This document shows, piece by piece, positions 22,901 through 32,619 of a stretch of 64,000 bases of DNA. The stretch spans positions 17,015,940-17,079,939 of the forward strand of contig JAQNBH010000010.1 of the NCBI GenBank assembly GCA_028752905.1. The letters are read 5' to 3'. How positions within the stretch are numbered: the stretch's first letter is position 1; each line of letters begins with the position of its first letter. The position numbers were made by a program, and so were the translations under genes. Below the pieces are notes generated by a model. The model was not told the DNA's origin and made no database searches. It saw nothing but the letters and a program-made list of their open reading frames with translations. The stretch is from Cladorhizidae sp. MBARI D1340-BT2. Lineage: Eukaryota; Porifera; Demospongiae; Poecilosclerida; Cladorhizidae.

Positions 22901-23184
22901 TTGAAGTGTAGGGTGAGTTTCCTGGTTCCAAAAGATTTGATCCTGCTTCCATTGGCTGCCTGCAGAGATGGTCCAGGTTTCCTTGTTCTGCTTTCCACCC
23001 CCGTCACAGGCACCACGCTAACCTCCGCCCCCGTATCCACCAAGAAGCGCCTTTTCGTCGTCTTATCCAGTACAAAAACCAAGCAGTCTTTTAGGCCAGC
23101 CACTGCTGCCATTACTTGTGGCTGGCCTGCTCTTTTACTGGCCACGCACAAGGCTCTAGACATCTCTTGGCATCCTTCCCCCAC
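19975..23184 (-). CDS. pol polyprotein, CsRN1-like element
   Basis: An uninterrupted frame of about 1,069 codons, entered from gag. The first listed residue is a GTG, so no independent ATG is implied. Domain order is retropepsin ([13 protein letters not shown], Asp about residue 50), reverse transcriptase ([10 protein letters not shown] near 287 and [11 protein letters not shown] with YIDD near 347-350), RNase H ([11 protein letters not shown] near 505), then integrase ([10 protein letters not shown] near 770, [30 protein letters not shown]). All key catalytic residues seem present. The extreme C-terminus carries a (LASPSPT)-type repeat from a 21-base DNA repeat at about 20029-20105. Frame is -1 relative to gag with an overlap at 23112-23184, suggesting programmed frameshifting, though I saw no canonical slippery heptamer. 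Confidence 0.93.
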   Translation of the reverse strand: MGEGCQEMSRALCVASKRAGQPQVMAAVAGLKDCLVFVLDKTTKRRFLVDTGAEVSVVPVTGVESRTRKPGPSLQAANGSRIKSFGTRKLTLHFNSGIYHWEFVVAQVSKPLLGADFLRANKLLVDMANKQLVDASTFCTSPLGHTSMLAPHLGTITHPINKSKVVIANYPAITTTQFHQPFSKHGVEHFITTHGPPLFAKARRLPPDKLKVARKEFSNMVSLGIIRPSSSPWASPLHMVPKSSGGWRPCGDYRRLNQVTLPDRYPVPHIQDFSAHLSGKTIFSKIDLVRGYHQIPMAQEDIAKTAIITPFGLFEFLRMPFGLRNAAQAFQRLMDVTCRDLPFVFTYIDDLLVASENETEHLKHLKILFERLEQKGLVVNPAKCQFGCIEIDFLGHHITQQGSRPLDQKVQAIREFPKPMNIKGLQEFVGMINFYNRFLPHSANVLAPLYQAIGKKSKSIRKISWSDDMDGAFDRAKEMLASATMLNHPVPAAPIALTTDASDTAIGAVLEQKIKGDWQPLAFLSKKLKTAEQKYSTYDRELLAIYLGIKHFKYFLEGREFSIFTDHKPLTFSLTKISEPGPARQQRQLSFIAEFSSDIRHVAGKYNVVADALSRHSVNMLSSTDIDFTDMARDQISENVAAEVADSSLVLDWVPLGDSEAKLLCDTSLGNPRPVVPNSWRKRIFDLVHGLSHPSIRNTRRIVSAKFVWPHMNNQVGTWAKTCVPCQKAKTIRHSKTTPAHIPVPDRKFDHIHVDLVGPLPPSQGFQYLFTVVDRTTRWAEAFPLKDTSADSCIQALLGWIARFGMPSHITSDRGSQFTSRLWLGIAKSLGCTLHHTTAYHPQANGMVERFHRNLKEALKARLLDNDWVLALPWVMLGIRTAPKEDLNCSAAEMVFGSAITVPGEFISPTHRRHDSPTRKFLPTNTEFHGNSKCATIKALDTAAFVFVRVDRHKTPLCKPYEGPFRVVGRCDKTVTIARKNKEDVISIDRLKPAYLDNHVYPPTTPLQVGLSPTNSPSSSSTPCPTLAAPSPPLASPSPTLASPSPTLASPSHTPPYVTRYGRTIKPTH

Positions 23185-23786
23185 TTCCAGTGATAAAAAC
23201 AGTATTTTGGTTTGAAGGTAGTAGGGGTGGCAGATGTCTTCTTCTTGGAAAAAACAGAGTTCGTTACTAAGGGTGCCTCCAATGTGTTGGTGGTGGCTAC
23301 TTCTTTTGCGGACCAGAGCAGGTCTGCATGTTTAGCCATAGCCCTGCAATTCTCGTGTTTAACTGCAACCAGTTGGGTCCTGATATCTTCGGGCAGTCTC
23401 TCCAGGAATAATTGTCTGAAGAGTAAGCAAGGTGGGTGATTGCCTAGTAAGGATAGCATCTCATCCATGAGCTCGGATGGTTTGGTAGCCCCCAGGTTGT
23501 GGATATGTAGCAGTTGAGAGGCTCTCTCCATTTCAGATAACCCAAACGTATCCAGGAGTCTTGCTTTGATGGTTTGATATTTTCCTTCCCCTGGTGGGTT
23601 ATCCAAGAGGTCCAGGAGTCTGGAAGCAGTGTCTTGGTCCAGGGAGGCTATGATGTAGTAGTACTTGGTGTCATCATTGACAATTCCCCTGATGACAAAC
23701 TGTGCTTCTGCCTGTGCAAACCAGCTTCTGGGTTGAGTGGTCCAGAATGGAGGCAACTTGAGAGAAACAGCATGCTCATGCGCCAT
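23112..23786 (-). CDS. gag protein, CsRN1-like element
   Basis: A 224-codon frame starting [20 protein letters not shown] shortly after the primer-binding site. Features include [16 protein letters not shown] and [15 protein letters not shown], typical of Ty3/gypsy capsid proteins. The C-terminal motif [20 protein letters not shown] replaces the usual CCHC knuckle. It would form the particle and bind RNA. No stop or frameshift interrupts it. It overlaps pol by about 73 bases. Confidence 0.88.
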   Translation of the reverse strand: MAHEHAVSLKLPPFWTTQPRSWFAQAEAQFVIRGIVNDDTKYYYIIASLDQDTASRLLDLLDNPPGEGKYQTIKARLLDTFGLSEMERASQLLHIHNLGATKPSELMDEMLSLLGNHPPCLLFRQLFLERLPEDIRTQLVAVKHENCRAMAKHADLLWSAKEVATTNTLEAPLVTNSVFSKKKTSATPTTFKPKYCFYHWKWGKDAKRCLEPCAWPVKEQASHK

Positions 23787-23804
23787 GAAGATCTACTTCA
23801 CAAA

Positions 23805-23818
23805 CGTCGGGGTCACCA
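23805..23818 (-). promoter_or_regulatory. Primer-binding site, CsRN1-like element
   Basis: Minus-strand TGGTGACCCCGACG begins two bases inside the 5' LTR. This sequence recurs in CsRN1-type elements, where a tRNA-Trp primer has been proposed; the tRNA identity is from memory, not tested. Confidence 0.65.
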
Positions 23819-23819
23819 A

Positions 23820-24033
23820 TTTAGTGGATTGCTAAATTACTCTTGATAAGAATTCAAAACGGCATGAGTGAATTCCATTGAGGTGAATGTCATTACCTAT
23901 ATGCAGAATATCAATCACCTGATTGTGGTGTGTGGTGGAATCACCTGATTGTGTGTGTGGTGTGATTACTAACTTCATGATGTAATGTTTGGTGTATGAC
24001 AACAGTTATCCATAAGTTCATAAGTCCACTACA
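23820..24033 (-). repeat. 5' LTR of the CsRN1-like element
   Basis: 214 bases, apparently identical to the 3' LTR at 19745-19958. It would carry the promoter for the minus-strand transcript. Confidence 0.92.
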
Positions 24034-24330
24034 AGGTATATCAACTCTACCTGACCGATCTCACCTCAATTGTTTAAAACTGAATGTCAAAGATGGAAGA
24101 TGATGTGGATGTCTACCACTGAAGAAGAAAGGCCACAATCCCTACAACAGACCATATAGTGAAATGGACATGTTCCCTGCTAAGGATTGCATGACTACCA
24201 GTTACAACATGTGAAAATGAGTGATCTAACAGCCAGCTAAAACTCCTAAAGACGTATTTAATTAAGGTCAACCATGTCTGAAGAGAGACGCTCAGCTTTG
24301 GCAATGATGAGATTTTCATCGACAGAAGAC

Positions 24331-24966
24331 AAAGGACCTTGACTTGGATGCCTTGGTTCCTTCATTTGCAAGCAAGCATAAGAAGGATGCTAGTGCCATT
24401 TGTACTCAATGACTAACTGTATTTAGGTAAACTGTATTGTTTATAATTATATACTGGAACAAATTTGATGTTACTGTTTGTTTGTTGTTGTTTTGTAGAA
24501 GTAGAAAAATAGTTTAACCTTTTATTACAGGTCAATCAGAACTACCCTAAATGGATTCCTAGAATCACCCCTGCAGTGCCATGGTGATTTGGAACTCAGT
24601 AAAAAGCACCTCGGTTGAATGGCTGTTCATTTATGACCTCAGCATGTTTCATATCACCACATAAAATAAATCACATCTGATGCTGTAATCTTTGGTTTTA
24701 TATAGTCATTATCATTTTTTAAATGAATAGAGTAACTAACTGCAATACTGGAATGGAGAGTACATGGTTACACAAGGTTTGTACTTTGTGGTTGGAGAGA
24801 AAAAAAGACGAAATGGTGGCAAATGATTTACTCTAATAACAAATATTGTCCTACCAAACAGTTACTTGACCGTAACATAACCAATTGATGTAGGTGCAGA
24901 TCAGGTGTCAAATCATACTTAGTATAAACAATGTGATGTCAATTTCATTTCATAATTGTGCCTTAA
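24331..24966. other. Spacer between hAT1 and hAT2, U1/U2 border
   Basis: Repeated at about 42840-43463 and 61200-61833. It reads as non-coding A/T-rich DNA, perhaps the 3' non-coding end of hAT1. Unit borders are placed at its right edge because the leftmost array copy starts there. Confidence 0.5.
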
Positions 24967-27624
24967 CAGGCTCAGAAGTATCAATCATTGACAGATAAGT
25001 AAGTGCCAAGGAACATCGTTTTGTGCGTTGCTCTTCATAGTTTGTGCTATGAATTTCGTTAGCAACCAAAGATGTTTCTCTAGCATGTTACTGTGCCTTA
25101 GACACACTCTTAGCCATAGCCTTGGTTACAGACTCACAGCTTAGCAGACTTGACAACCATGATGTATGGTTTTGCAGGCTAACAACTCATGTTTTGCAGG
25201 ATTTTGATAGCTTTTGCAGGATCTACCACCACCCCAACATCCCTAATCCACCCTTCCACTTCCAAATATTCTATAGAATCTGATCAATACATAATGAAAG
25301 TGAAAGTGATATGAGAAGGAATTATGAAGTCTCTGGAGAAGTTTTATTCAAATATTCTAAGATAGAATCTGATCAATACATTTTTTCTACCTTTTTTTAA
25401 ATTTTTTTAATTTTTTTAATTATTTTTTTTTTTAATCAAAATCATGGTCAATACCCATTGGCTAATATGAAGAGCACACAATGCATACACAACATATTAA
25501 ATACATAAATATTAACAAATGGTATTTTGTACATAACATTTAAATAATATAAGAGAATGGAATTCCTTGATATTGAGCTATGAGAAAGAATTATGAAGTC
25601 TCGGGACAAGTTTCTTCGGTGTTTTTTTAGTAGCTGACTTAGCTATTAAATGCATAGTGTCATTAAGTTAATAAGGTGTGAATTTGAGTAACTTTTAACA
25701 CTTAGGTCACACACCGTGGATGGATCTAGTTGCCGTCTTTCTTCAGTCTCCATCTTCCTGACCACACTAAAGAGGCATTCCAGATCTGCATTTGAATGAG
25801 GCAATATCAGCAAAACTTGTACAAACCACCAAAACGGATTACTTTCAAATCTATGACTGAGTGAACTTTAGCCATTGCTGCCCAGAAACGATCAATCGCT
25901 CCTGATTCATCATCAGCATCAAATTTGGAAAGTTGATGAGATGGTGTAGAACGATAATCCCGAAACTCCATGCTCAAAAAGTCCAATTCATCAATGGAAA
26001 GAGATGCAAAGCAGTTAGCCAATTGAAGAATGCCATTCATTGAGGTCTTATATTTATTCCTAGGATCAAGAAAACTGATTGTTGTAGAGTACTATCATGA
26101 AATGGAAATTTCTCTTTCATTTTCAATACACTAGTTTCGTAGAATGTTCGTAGAATGTACGTACACACTTAAAGAAATGTCTCTCAAGAGGACTTCCTAC
26201 CATTTCTTCAAGGTCACCGTACAACAATAAACAGGTGGATGTACCAATACCAAGCTAATCATTACTTAGCTGGATTTTGCTATTAATAGAAGTGATATCA
26301 TCTGTCAACTTGATAACATCGGGGTCAATGAAATTGCTGACAAAAGAATGCAAGAGTCGACGCACATCAGCCTGCAAAGTACCAATACGGCTGACACGAG
26401 TTTGAAAAACAGTGGAAAAGACATTCAAAGGCTTAAGGATATATAGAACGAAGTTACAAAATAACTTCACTTCAGGATCCTTAATTAAGCTGCCTAGCCA
26501 CCCTCTGTACACACTCATTGTTAGGTTCAGTCTCAGCTATCCGGTCAAAATAGCAATGAAGAGCTGGCCACTGCTAAATCTATCTCTTCAATCAGCATTC
26601 TAAACTCAGCCACCTGGTTGAACAGTGCTTTAGAACTCAAAGTGGTTTAATATTGCTAAACTCAAGTTGAATTTCATTGAACTCCGCCACCCTTGTGGAA
26701 GAATGTTTGAAATGATAAAATGTCAATTAAAAGATCATCAAGAGAGACTGGAAGTTTTTTAAGAGCAGCAATAGTGCACAATGCACCCAAGTGGCAAAGA
26801 CAACCATGGCTAAATAATTTTGGTTGTTTCCCAACTTAATACTGAATTATGCTTTCCCGCCATAACACTTGCAGTGTCTGATCCATAACCAATCATGTTA
26901 CTCATGGAATCTTATGTGAATCAAACTCTTGTTCTATTGCAGTGAAGAGTGACTGAGCTGTAGCAATATTGCACACAGGCATACAAAGAAAACGTGTAAC
27001 TGGCTGATGTGCCACTCTATCCCAATACCTTACCATGATTCCAAAGTACTTCCTATCTGTTTGATCGTTTCCACCGTCACAGAAAAGGGTGAAAGGAGAA
27101 GTGCAGCAAGATTTAATGACCTCATCATTCAATGCTGGAGCCAGTGCATATTTCACAATTGCTGTGGTTTTTGTCCTACCTGATGCAAACCCCTGTGCAA
27201 TTTTGCAGTCAGGAAACATTATCTTGCACAATTTATTGAAATGATCAGCAGCTAAAAAGGGTATAATTTATTATGTTCTACAATGAATGTTGAAAAGTAA
27301 ATTTCAGCAGCTGTAATCTGATCAGCTAGTGTGTCCTTTCTGAACACAGCAGTAATTCTAGTCTGACTAGTGCTCTGTTCTGCATGTGCACACTCTGAGT
27401 GCTTCTTGCTGCTTATGTGCCTTTTAATGTCATGGACTTTTCACGTCATGGGCGCCACCAGAAGCGACAAAAAAGACAGTTAAACAAACGTTGCAGTGAA
27501 CATATGAAGCACCCTTAGGCTTCACACTCCGCTTCATATTGTAGCGCTTCCAGTCCACCTGCCACTTACTTGCTACCTTGGTCTTCTTAGCAGGGGGGGG
27601 GGGGGGGGGGGGGGGGGGCACTCT
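24967..27624 (-). mobile_element. hAT transposon relic hAT2, copy 1
   Basis: Minus-strand fragments: FPDCKIAQGFASGRTKTTAI, FTLFCDGGNDQTDRKYFGIM and IEQEFDSHKIPW (26902-27231), the N-terminal half of a hAT catalytic domain; dimerisation-proximal pieces at 25807-26040; and a zinc-finger-like stretch at 27430-27590. Stops and frameshifts are frequent and part of the C-terminal block is lost. The N-terminal coding end is cut by the LINE at 27625; the remainder resumes at about 32245. A G26 run (27593-27618) sits at the junction. Confidence 0.75.
27593..27618. repeat. Poly-G tract at the hAT2/LINE junction, U2
   Basis: Twenty-six G residues. The same place has 14 G in U3 (46110-46123) and the mixed sequence TGGGAGGGCC in copy 0, so the run grew after U1 split off. 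Confidence 0.9.
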
Positions 27625-27638
27625 ATAAAAAATTAAAA

Positions 27639-28440
27639 ATGGCTGCCAAGTCAGGAAAGTAGCTCTGAACAACAAGCGCAAGAAACAGCTCAAAGATGGG
27701 GCCGAAGTTCTTGCAAAGTCACTTTTTGTTTGCCCAATATGTGAAGAAGGAATAGTCGATACCTCCGATGATAACGATGGTCAAGATTCGATTGAATGTG
27801 AGGGAAACTGCAACATGTGGCTGCATAGAAGATGTGCAAGCCTCTCCATAGGTGCATTCAATCTTGCAAAGGCATGCCATAAACCCTTTAAGTGCCTTGT
27901 CGTCTGGATGAGAAAAAATCTGAATTTAACGAGCTTAAGAAATCGGTGGAGTATTTTAATGTGAGTCTGAAGAGCCTGATGTCAGCAAAGAGTCCTGAAA
28001 ATGAAATTGAGCAAAAGTCTACCCCAAATCTTGGATCTCATTCATATGCCCAGGTTGTGTCAGAGTCAATCTCCTCCCCTTCTGAAATCTCCGCAAGTGC
28101 CAACCACCACATTCAGTCACCAACGCACTAGGTTGGACAGAAAATTCAACATAGTAATTTATGAAATTGTGGAAAACCCAAAAGGCACTTCTCAATACAT
28201 TCGTACAGCAAAAGACATCGAAGCTGCCACGTCCATACTACTAACTACTGTTCACTCCTCAATTTCAGAGCACTCCATCATCGATTGTGTTAGATCAGGC
28301 AAGTGTTTAGCAGATGGTTGCTGACCAGTTCTTGCAACCATGATCAGACCCACAGACTTTTTCGCTATACCTGCTAACAGGGCTAGGTTATCCCAGCTCC
28401 TTCATATTTCCATCTAGTCAGAACGCTCTCCAGAGGAGAG
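27639..28440 (+). pseudogene. LINE ORF1 remnant, copy 1
   Basis: Encodes a PHD-like zinc finger (VCPICEEGI, then IECEGNCNMWLHRRCASLS), a linker (SLKSLMSAKSPENEIEQKST) and a nucleic-acid-binding-like region (RKFNIVIYEIVENPKGTSQY) in shifting frames. An 8-base insertion right after the sixth codon breaks the start in this copy only; later frame changes are shared with copy 2. PHD-type fingers are known in ORF1 of CR1-group LINEs. Confidence 0.7.
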
Positions 28441-28789
28441 AAAGGTTGAATCTCTCTTACTAGTCGAAAGAAAACGCCTGATATCAACTGGGACAGATCG
28501 TGGTGTGATAAAGATTAGCCTTATTGTGAACAACAAAAGGTATGGTGTAATTGTAAATTGTACCTTCCAATTATGTTCACTTTTAAGTGATAACCATTCT
28601 AACGAAGCCATCCATCAGTTCCAATTAATGAAACCACAGGAATGCTTTTGCAACTACTACCCCAAAGACCTTGTCCTCACATGCTGTGGCTGCCACCTTG
28701 GAACCATTTTACTGACACCCACCATCATGATGACACTGCCCAAATCCCTCTCCCAAACACTTCCAGTAAATGACTATTTGATATTGCCA

Positions 28790-31498
28790 TTGTCTTCATT
28801 TTGGCCTATGGAATGCACGTAGCATAGCAAGCAAACTATCTTTCTTTCAATCACTCACCTACGCAAAGTGCCTTGATGTTGTCTCAATTACTGAAACTTG
28901 GCTTACAAAATACATATGTGATGGAGAAATACTTCCATCAGGGTACTCTATTTATCGGCAAGACAGGGATGGCAGAGGTGCTGGTGTTTTGATCTCTGTC
29001 CCTAATCGTATTTCTTCCCAACGAGTCTCGGTAAATACATCTACAGAGCTGATAATAGTAAACCTAGCATTACCCACTAACACTTTTATTTTCTGTGTGT
29101 ATATCTCTCCTAAAAGCTATTTAGATATTTTTTATGCCCTACCCAGTTTCTCACACATCATTTTACTTGGTGACTTCTACATCACAGATGTTAATTCATT
29201 GGTCAACCTTGCATGCATCCACGTTCTCTTCCACTACTTTTTGTGATAACTTATTCTCCTACAACTTAGTTCAACTTGTAAACAGCCTACACACAAATTG
29301 GGTAACCTTCTAGATCTAATCTTCACAAATTGTCCACAAAAAGAAATATCACTTCCATTGATTCATCTTCCTGCACTGACAAGTCTGATCATTATTTAAT
29401 TTTGTTTGATGTGGTCACCCCACACATGCTACATTCTCCCCCTTCGTGTACTCTGCTGAACTATGCTAAAGCTGATTTAGAAGGTTTACGAGATCACCTC
29501 CTAGATGTCAGTATTGATCCCTGTATTTTACTCTCGGATGTTGAACAAATCTGGTTCCTCATTAAACAAAGTATATCATATGCATGTCACAAATTTGTTC
29601 CTGTTGCAAAAATTTCTCCCTCTCCTTGACGGTTTAATGCAGAAATCAGACATCTGTTGAAGAAGGCTAGCACTGTTCGTCGTCGTCATAATCATAAGCC
29701 CACTATTCATCAAGAGTCCAAGCTACTTTACATCGAATCAACTCTTCAGAGTTTGATTCGATCAGATAAACAAGAATATGAATCTAACCTTGTTTCTGCC
29801 TTCCACACCAATACAAGTAAATTACACAGATATTTAAATTTATTGTCTCATCCAAAGTCCTAACTATACCCTATTATTGACGCTGCTGTGGTGAAACATC
29901 CCCTCGAGAAAGCCAGACTCTTCAACTCTTTTTTCAACTCGGTTTTTACCATCAGTGATTTTGTTCTCTTTCCTCAGGAAAACCTCCCATCCCCCACAGA
30001 CCAACTACACCTCATATCCGTCAATGAATCGGATGTGTTCAAGGTCCTTGTAACTCTCAAAACCAATAAGGCTCCTGGCATTGACAATGTGAGCCCTCTC
30101 ATTTTGAAACTATGTGCCCACTCATTCTTGACTCCTATCACTCACCTGTCAGACTGCATAGAATCATGTGCAATACCAGATGAATGGAAGATTCATAAAA
30201 TTATTCCTATCCCTAAAGGTGGTAATCATTCGATGGTGCAAAACTTCAGACTCATTTCTCTCTTGTGTCTCTTATTGAAAGTTCTGGAGTCCATTATTTA
30301 CTCTAAAATTATTGATTTCGTTTGGCCACATTTATCTAAAAACCAACTGAAGTTTGTTCATGTCTCTCCCAACTACTATCCTACTTTTCTGTAATCATGA
30401 AAGCGATTGACAACAAGGAACAATGTGATGTTGTTTACCTGGATTTTTAAAAATCCTTCGATACCATTCCCCACCCTGAACTGCTGTACAAACTTTGGCA
30501 TCTTGGCATAAATGGACCACTGTGGTGCTGGTTATCTCACAAATCGTTCACACCTTGTGTCAGTCTAGGGAACTTCATCTGACCTACTTCCAGTTAGATC
30601 AGGTCTTCCTCAAGGGAGTGTACTTGGGCCATTGTTATTCCTTGTATATATAAATGATATTCCAAGTACTATGTCATACTGCTTATTTGCTGATGATACA
30701 AAGCTCCTACAAGAGATAAAAAACTCAGAAAGTGAAACCTATTTGCAGCGAGACCTGGATGCTTTGTCATTGTGCTTCTCAACGTGGAAGTTACAAATCA
30801 ACTCAGCTAAATGTGCTGCAATTCGATTCTCTCTATCTACTCAAACACCAACCACTTACTTCATCAATGGACAACCCATCACATGTGCAGAGGAGTATAG
30901 AGACCTGGGGATCATTGTCACCAGTAATCTTACTTGGTCTAGTCATATCAACAGAATATGTGCATCTGCCTATAGATCACTCCACCTAATTAGAAGAAGA
31001 TCAATCTCCTCAAAAAATAAGATTCTGAGACGGAGCCTTTACTTTTCTCTAGTTCGTAGCAGATTATCTTACTGCTCACAGTTGTGGAGACCACATCTGA
31101 TGAAGGACATCATGTGCTTTGAGAAAGTGCAAAGACGAGCTACAAAGTTCATCCTTGTGATGACTTCACCTCTGACTATAAATCTAGGCTGATTTCACTT
31201 CAGCTATATACTTCCTCCAATGTATTGGTTGGAACTTCATGACATCATGTTCTTGATCAAGTACTTGAATGAGTCCCCAGATAACCTTGATGTGAACTCT
31301 CACATTTCGTTTGTCTCCTCCTCCACAAGGGCCTCCAGATCTAACCATCTAAAATACAACTTCGGTCGGACTACATCAACACACCACTTTTATTTTAACA
31401 GAGTCCTTCTCCTTTGGAATGCAGTCATGGATCTATCACTTTCCTACCTGTGCATCAAAAACCGTATCATAACTTTTTTTTCTGGACCCATTTTATAG
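28790..31498 (+). pseudogene. LINE ORF2 remnant (endonuclease and RT), copy 1
   Basis: Apurinic-type endonuclease pieces: GLWNARSIASKLSFF, VSITETWLT, YRQDRDGRGAGVLI, LGDF (usual LGDFN has become LGDFY) and SDHYLILFDV. The reverse transcriptase follows: NKAPGIDNVSPLILK, GLPQGSVLGPLLFLVYINDI and CLFADDTKLL, with the catalytic ADD intact. The C-terminal MYWLELHDIMFLIKYL and HHFYFNRVLLLWN are typical of CR1/L2 ORF2. Stops near 29628 and 29861 are shared with copy 2. A TAA inside the DF-KSFDTIPH motif near 30448 is private to this copy. Confidence 0.85.
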
Positions 31499-32420
31499 CT
31501 AACTTTGATTGTGATATTCCTTGCCTTTCCACTCCTTGTTCATCCTGCTCATAATCCTTAACAATAGTTCCTATTTTATTTACTCTACACAGGCTATACC
31601 AAAGTTGGTGATTGTCCTTCAACAGTTGCCATGTCACTCTCTTCCCTAGTTTTTGTGCCTGTATGCTCAATGTTGTAAAGTTCTAATAAGGCCACTGCAA
31701 TTTAATTTCTTGTTTCTCAGGTCCAAATTTTAGCAGACTGGGGGGGGGGGGAATCACGTGATCCAAATCTGAAGCTGGTTAGAATGCAATGGCCTCTCCC
31801 TTCACTTTCGCCTGGCTGAGTATATACTGTAGTCAAGTTAGAGAGGATCCTATCTGCAAATCATCTGTTGAAATGCAGTACTACAAATCCACACTTGTGA
31901 GTTTCCCTGATGTCTGCTACTACTGTGGAATGGGGGCTGAAACACTAGTTGATGATGAAGAGGTGCGTGAACTTGGTGAATCATAATTATGCAACAGTGT
32001 TGCCCATATGCTTCCTTTGCAAGAGTGAGGGGAAACAAAACAACCTTCCGATTTGGTTAATTAAGAGGCCAAAATACAGTAATGAGATGGATTTTTTGGT
32101 TTTGGTTCAGCTTGAAACTATATATGTACCATGCAATACATTTTTCTTGAAAGTTTTTTTTCCTCCTGGTTGCCTGGTCTAAATTTGTGCCCAGGAATCT
32201 GAGAAACAAGTAATCAAATTGGTATGGCCTAATAATATAAAATAACAGCTTCTGTCCAAGGCTGATTCATGAGGTTGACCATTGTAGGCTAGGCTCCTTC
32301 ACGCGAAAACTGAAGACGTTGATTCAATTCAGAAATACATACAGGACACAAAGCGTAAACAATAATCAAAGTCAAAAGTCAAAGGTTTACGGTGGGTTTT
32401 TCCAGAGGAGGGGTTGTTTC

Positions 32421-32619
32421 CGGGATTGCGGGAAGATGAAATGCAGGAGATTCCCTGGAAATCCGAGAGGGTCGGTAAGTGTGGGCGCGTTTGAGAGTGT
32501 GGTTATAAATAGCGTGGGTAGAGCTATGAGCATGCGTACACTGGCCGGTCTATATAACGGCCTAATCAGCGCACTGTAAATTAATACCAGGTTTTTACCA
32601 TTTCAACAACTACATAGGA
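32421..32619 (+). promoter_or_regulatory. GPCR-B promoter region
   Basis: Contains CGGGATTGCGGGAAGATGA (32421-32439), TATAAAT at 32514-32520, GAGCATGCGTACACTGGCC near 32528, and TATATAA at 32551-32557, 63 bases before the ATG. The last is the better TATA candidate, implying a short 5' UTR. All motifs recur upstream of GPCR-C and, modified, GPCR-A. Confidence 0.55.

Larger units (their letters stand above)
19745..24033 (-). mobile_element. CsRN1-like Ty3/gypsy LTR retrotransposon, apparently complete
   Basis: A 4,289-base element on the minus strand with two 214-base LTRs that I read as identical, a primer-binding site, gag, pol and a polypurine tract, flanked by AGGT duplications. The Cys/His motif in gag ([14 protein letters not shown] then PCAW) and the TGGTGACCCCGACG primer site match the CsRN1 lineage as I know it, rather than the CCHC-knuckle lineages. 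Identical LTRs and long open frames mean a very recent insertion. No env-like frame is present. It lies inside hAT1 copy 1 and is unique to U1. Confidence 0.92.
16909..24330 (+). mobile_element. hAT transposon relic hAT1 (DUF4371/ZMYM-like), copy 1
   Basis: A two-exon start is visible: ATG at 17448, donor at 17518, acceptor ending 17647, joining in frame to a Ser/Thr-rich stretch that stops at 17872. Then 17877-18236 encodes a TTF-type zinc-finger region (RKFRTQWVQNHQWLIYSPSE, AYCRACALFC). About 18600-19250 encodes the DUF4371-type catalytic part with CRGQGYDGAS, CHQLNLCIVKAC and KMRWVHRIDAYSTFF. About 19540-19710 gives FLDHILVELQDRFG. The C-terminal dimerisation remnant (MSEERRSALAMM) is near 24270-24310. 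Stops, frameshifts and a G9 run at 18747-18755 disable it. The CsRN1-like element at 19745-24033 splits it. The leader 16909-17447 matches U2 and U3 but holds no ORF. Confidence 0.82.
10857..24966. repeat. Tandem array unit U1
   Basis: The left edge is the abrupt start of similarity with 24967, 43464 and 61834, all reading CAGGCT followed by AG[A/G]A/GTATCAATCATTG-like sequence. U1 holds hAT2 copy 0, GPCR-A (broken), the hairpin spacer, a unit-specific minisatellite, and hAT1 copy 1 interrupted by a CsRN1-like element. It lacks the LINE and Mag elements of U2 and U3. It is visibly more diverged from U2 and U3 than those are from each other. Confidence 0.88.
27625..32244 (+). mobile_element. 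CR1/L2-like LINE, copy 1
   Basis: A 4.6-kb non-LTR retrotransposon defined by comparison with hAT2 copy 0: sequence GCACTCT on the left and CAGCTTCTG on the right are adjacent at about 12925-12942 in U1. It starts 14 bases before an ATG and ends in an A/T-rich AATAATATAAAATA tail. ORF1 has a PHD-like finger, ORF2 has endonuclease and reverse transcriptase. The 5' end seems complete, but stops and indels shared with copy 2 show it was dead before U2 and U3 separated. The 3' part, 31500-32244, is non-coding and contains a G12 run at 31740. Confidence 0.85.

Noticed and set aside
31789..31986. 65-codon ORF in the LINE 3' region, repeated at 50239-50436
   Set aside because: Short, no domain, differences between copies are not constrained; read as 3' non-coding LINE sequence.
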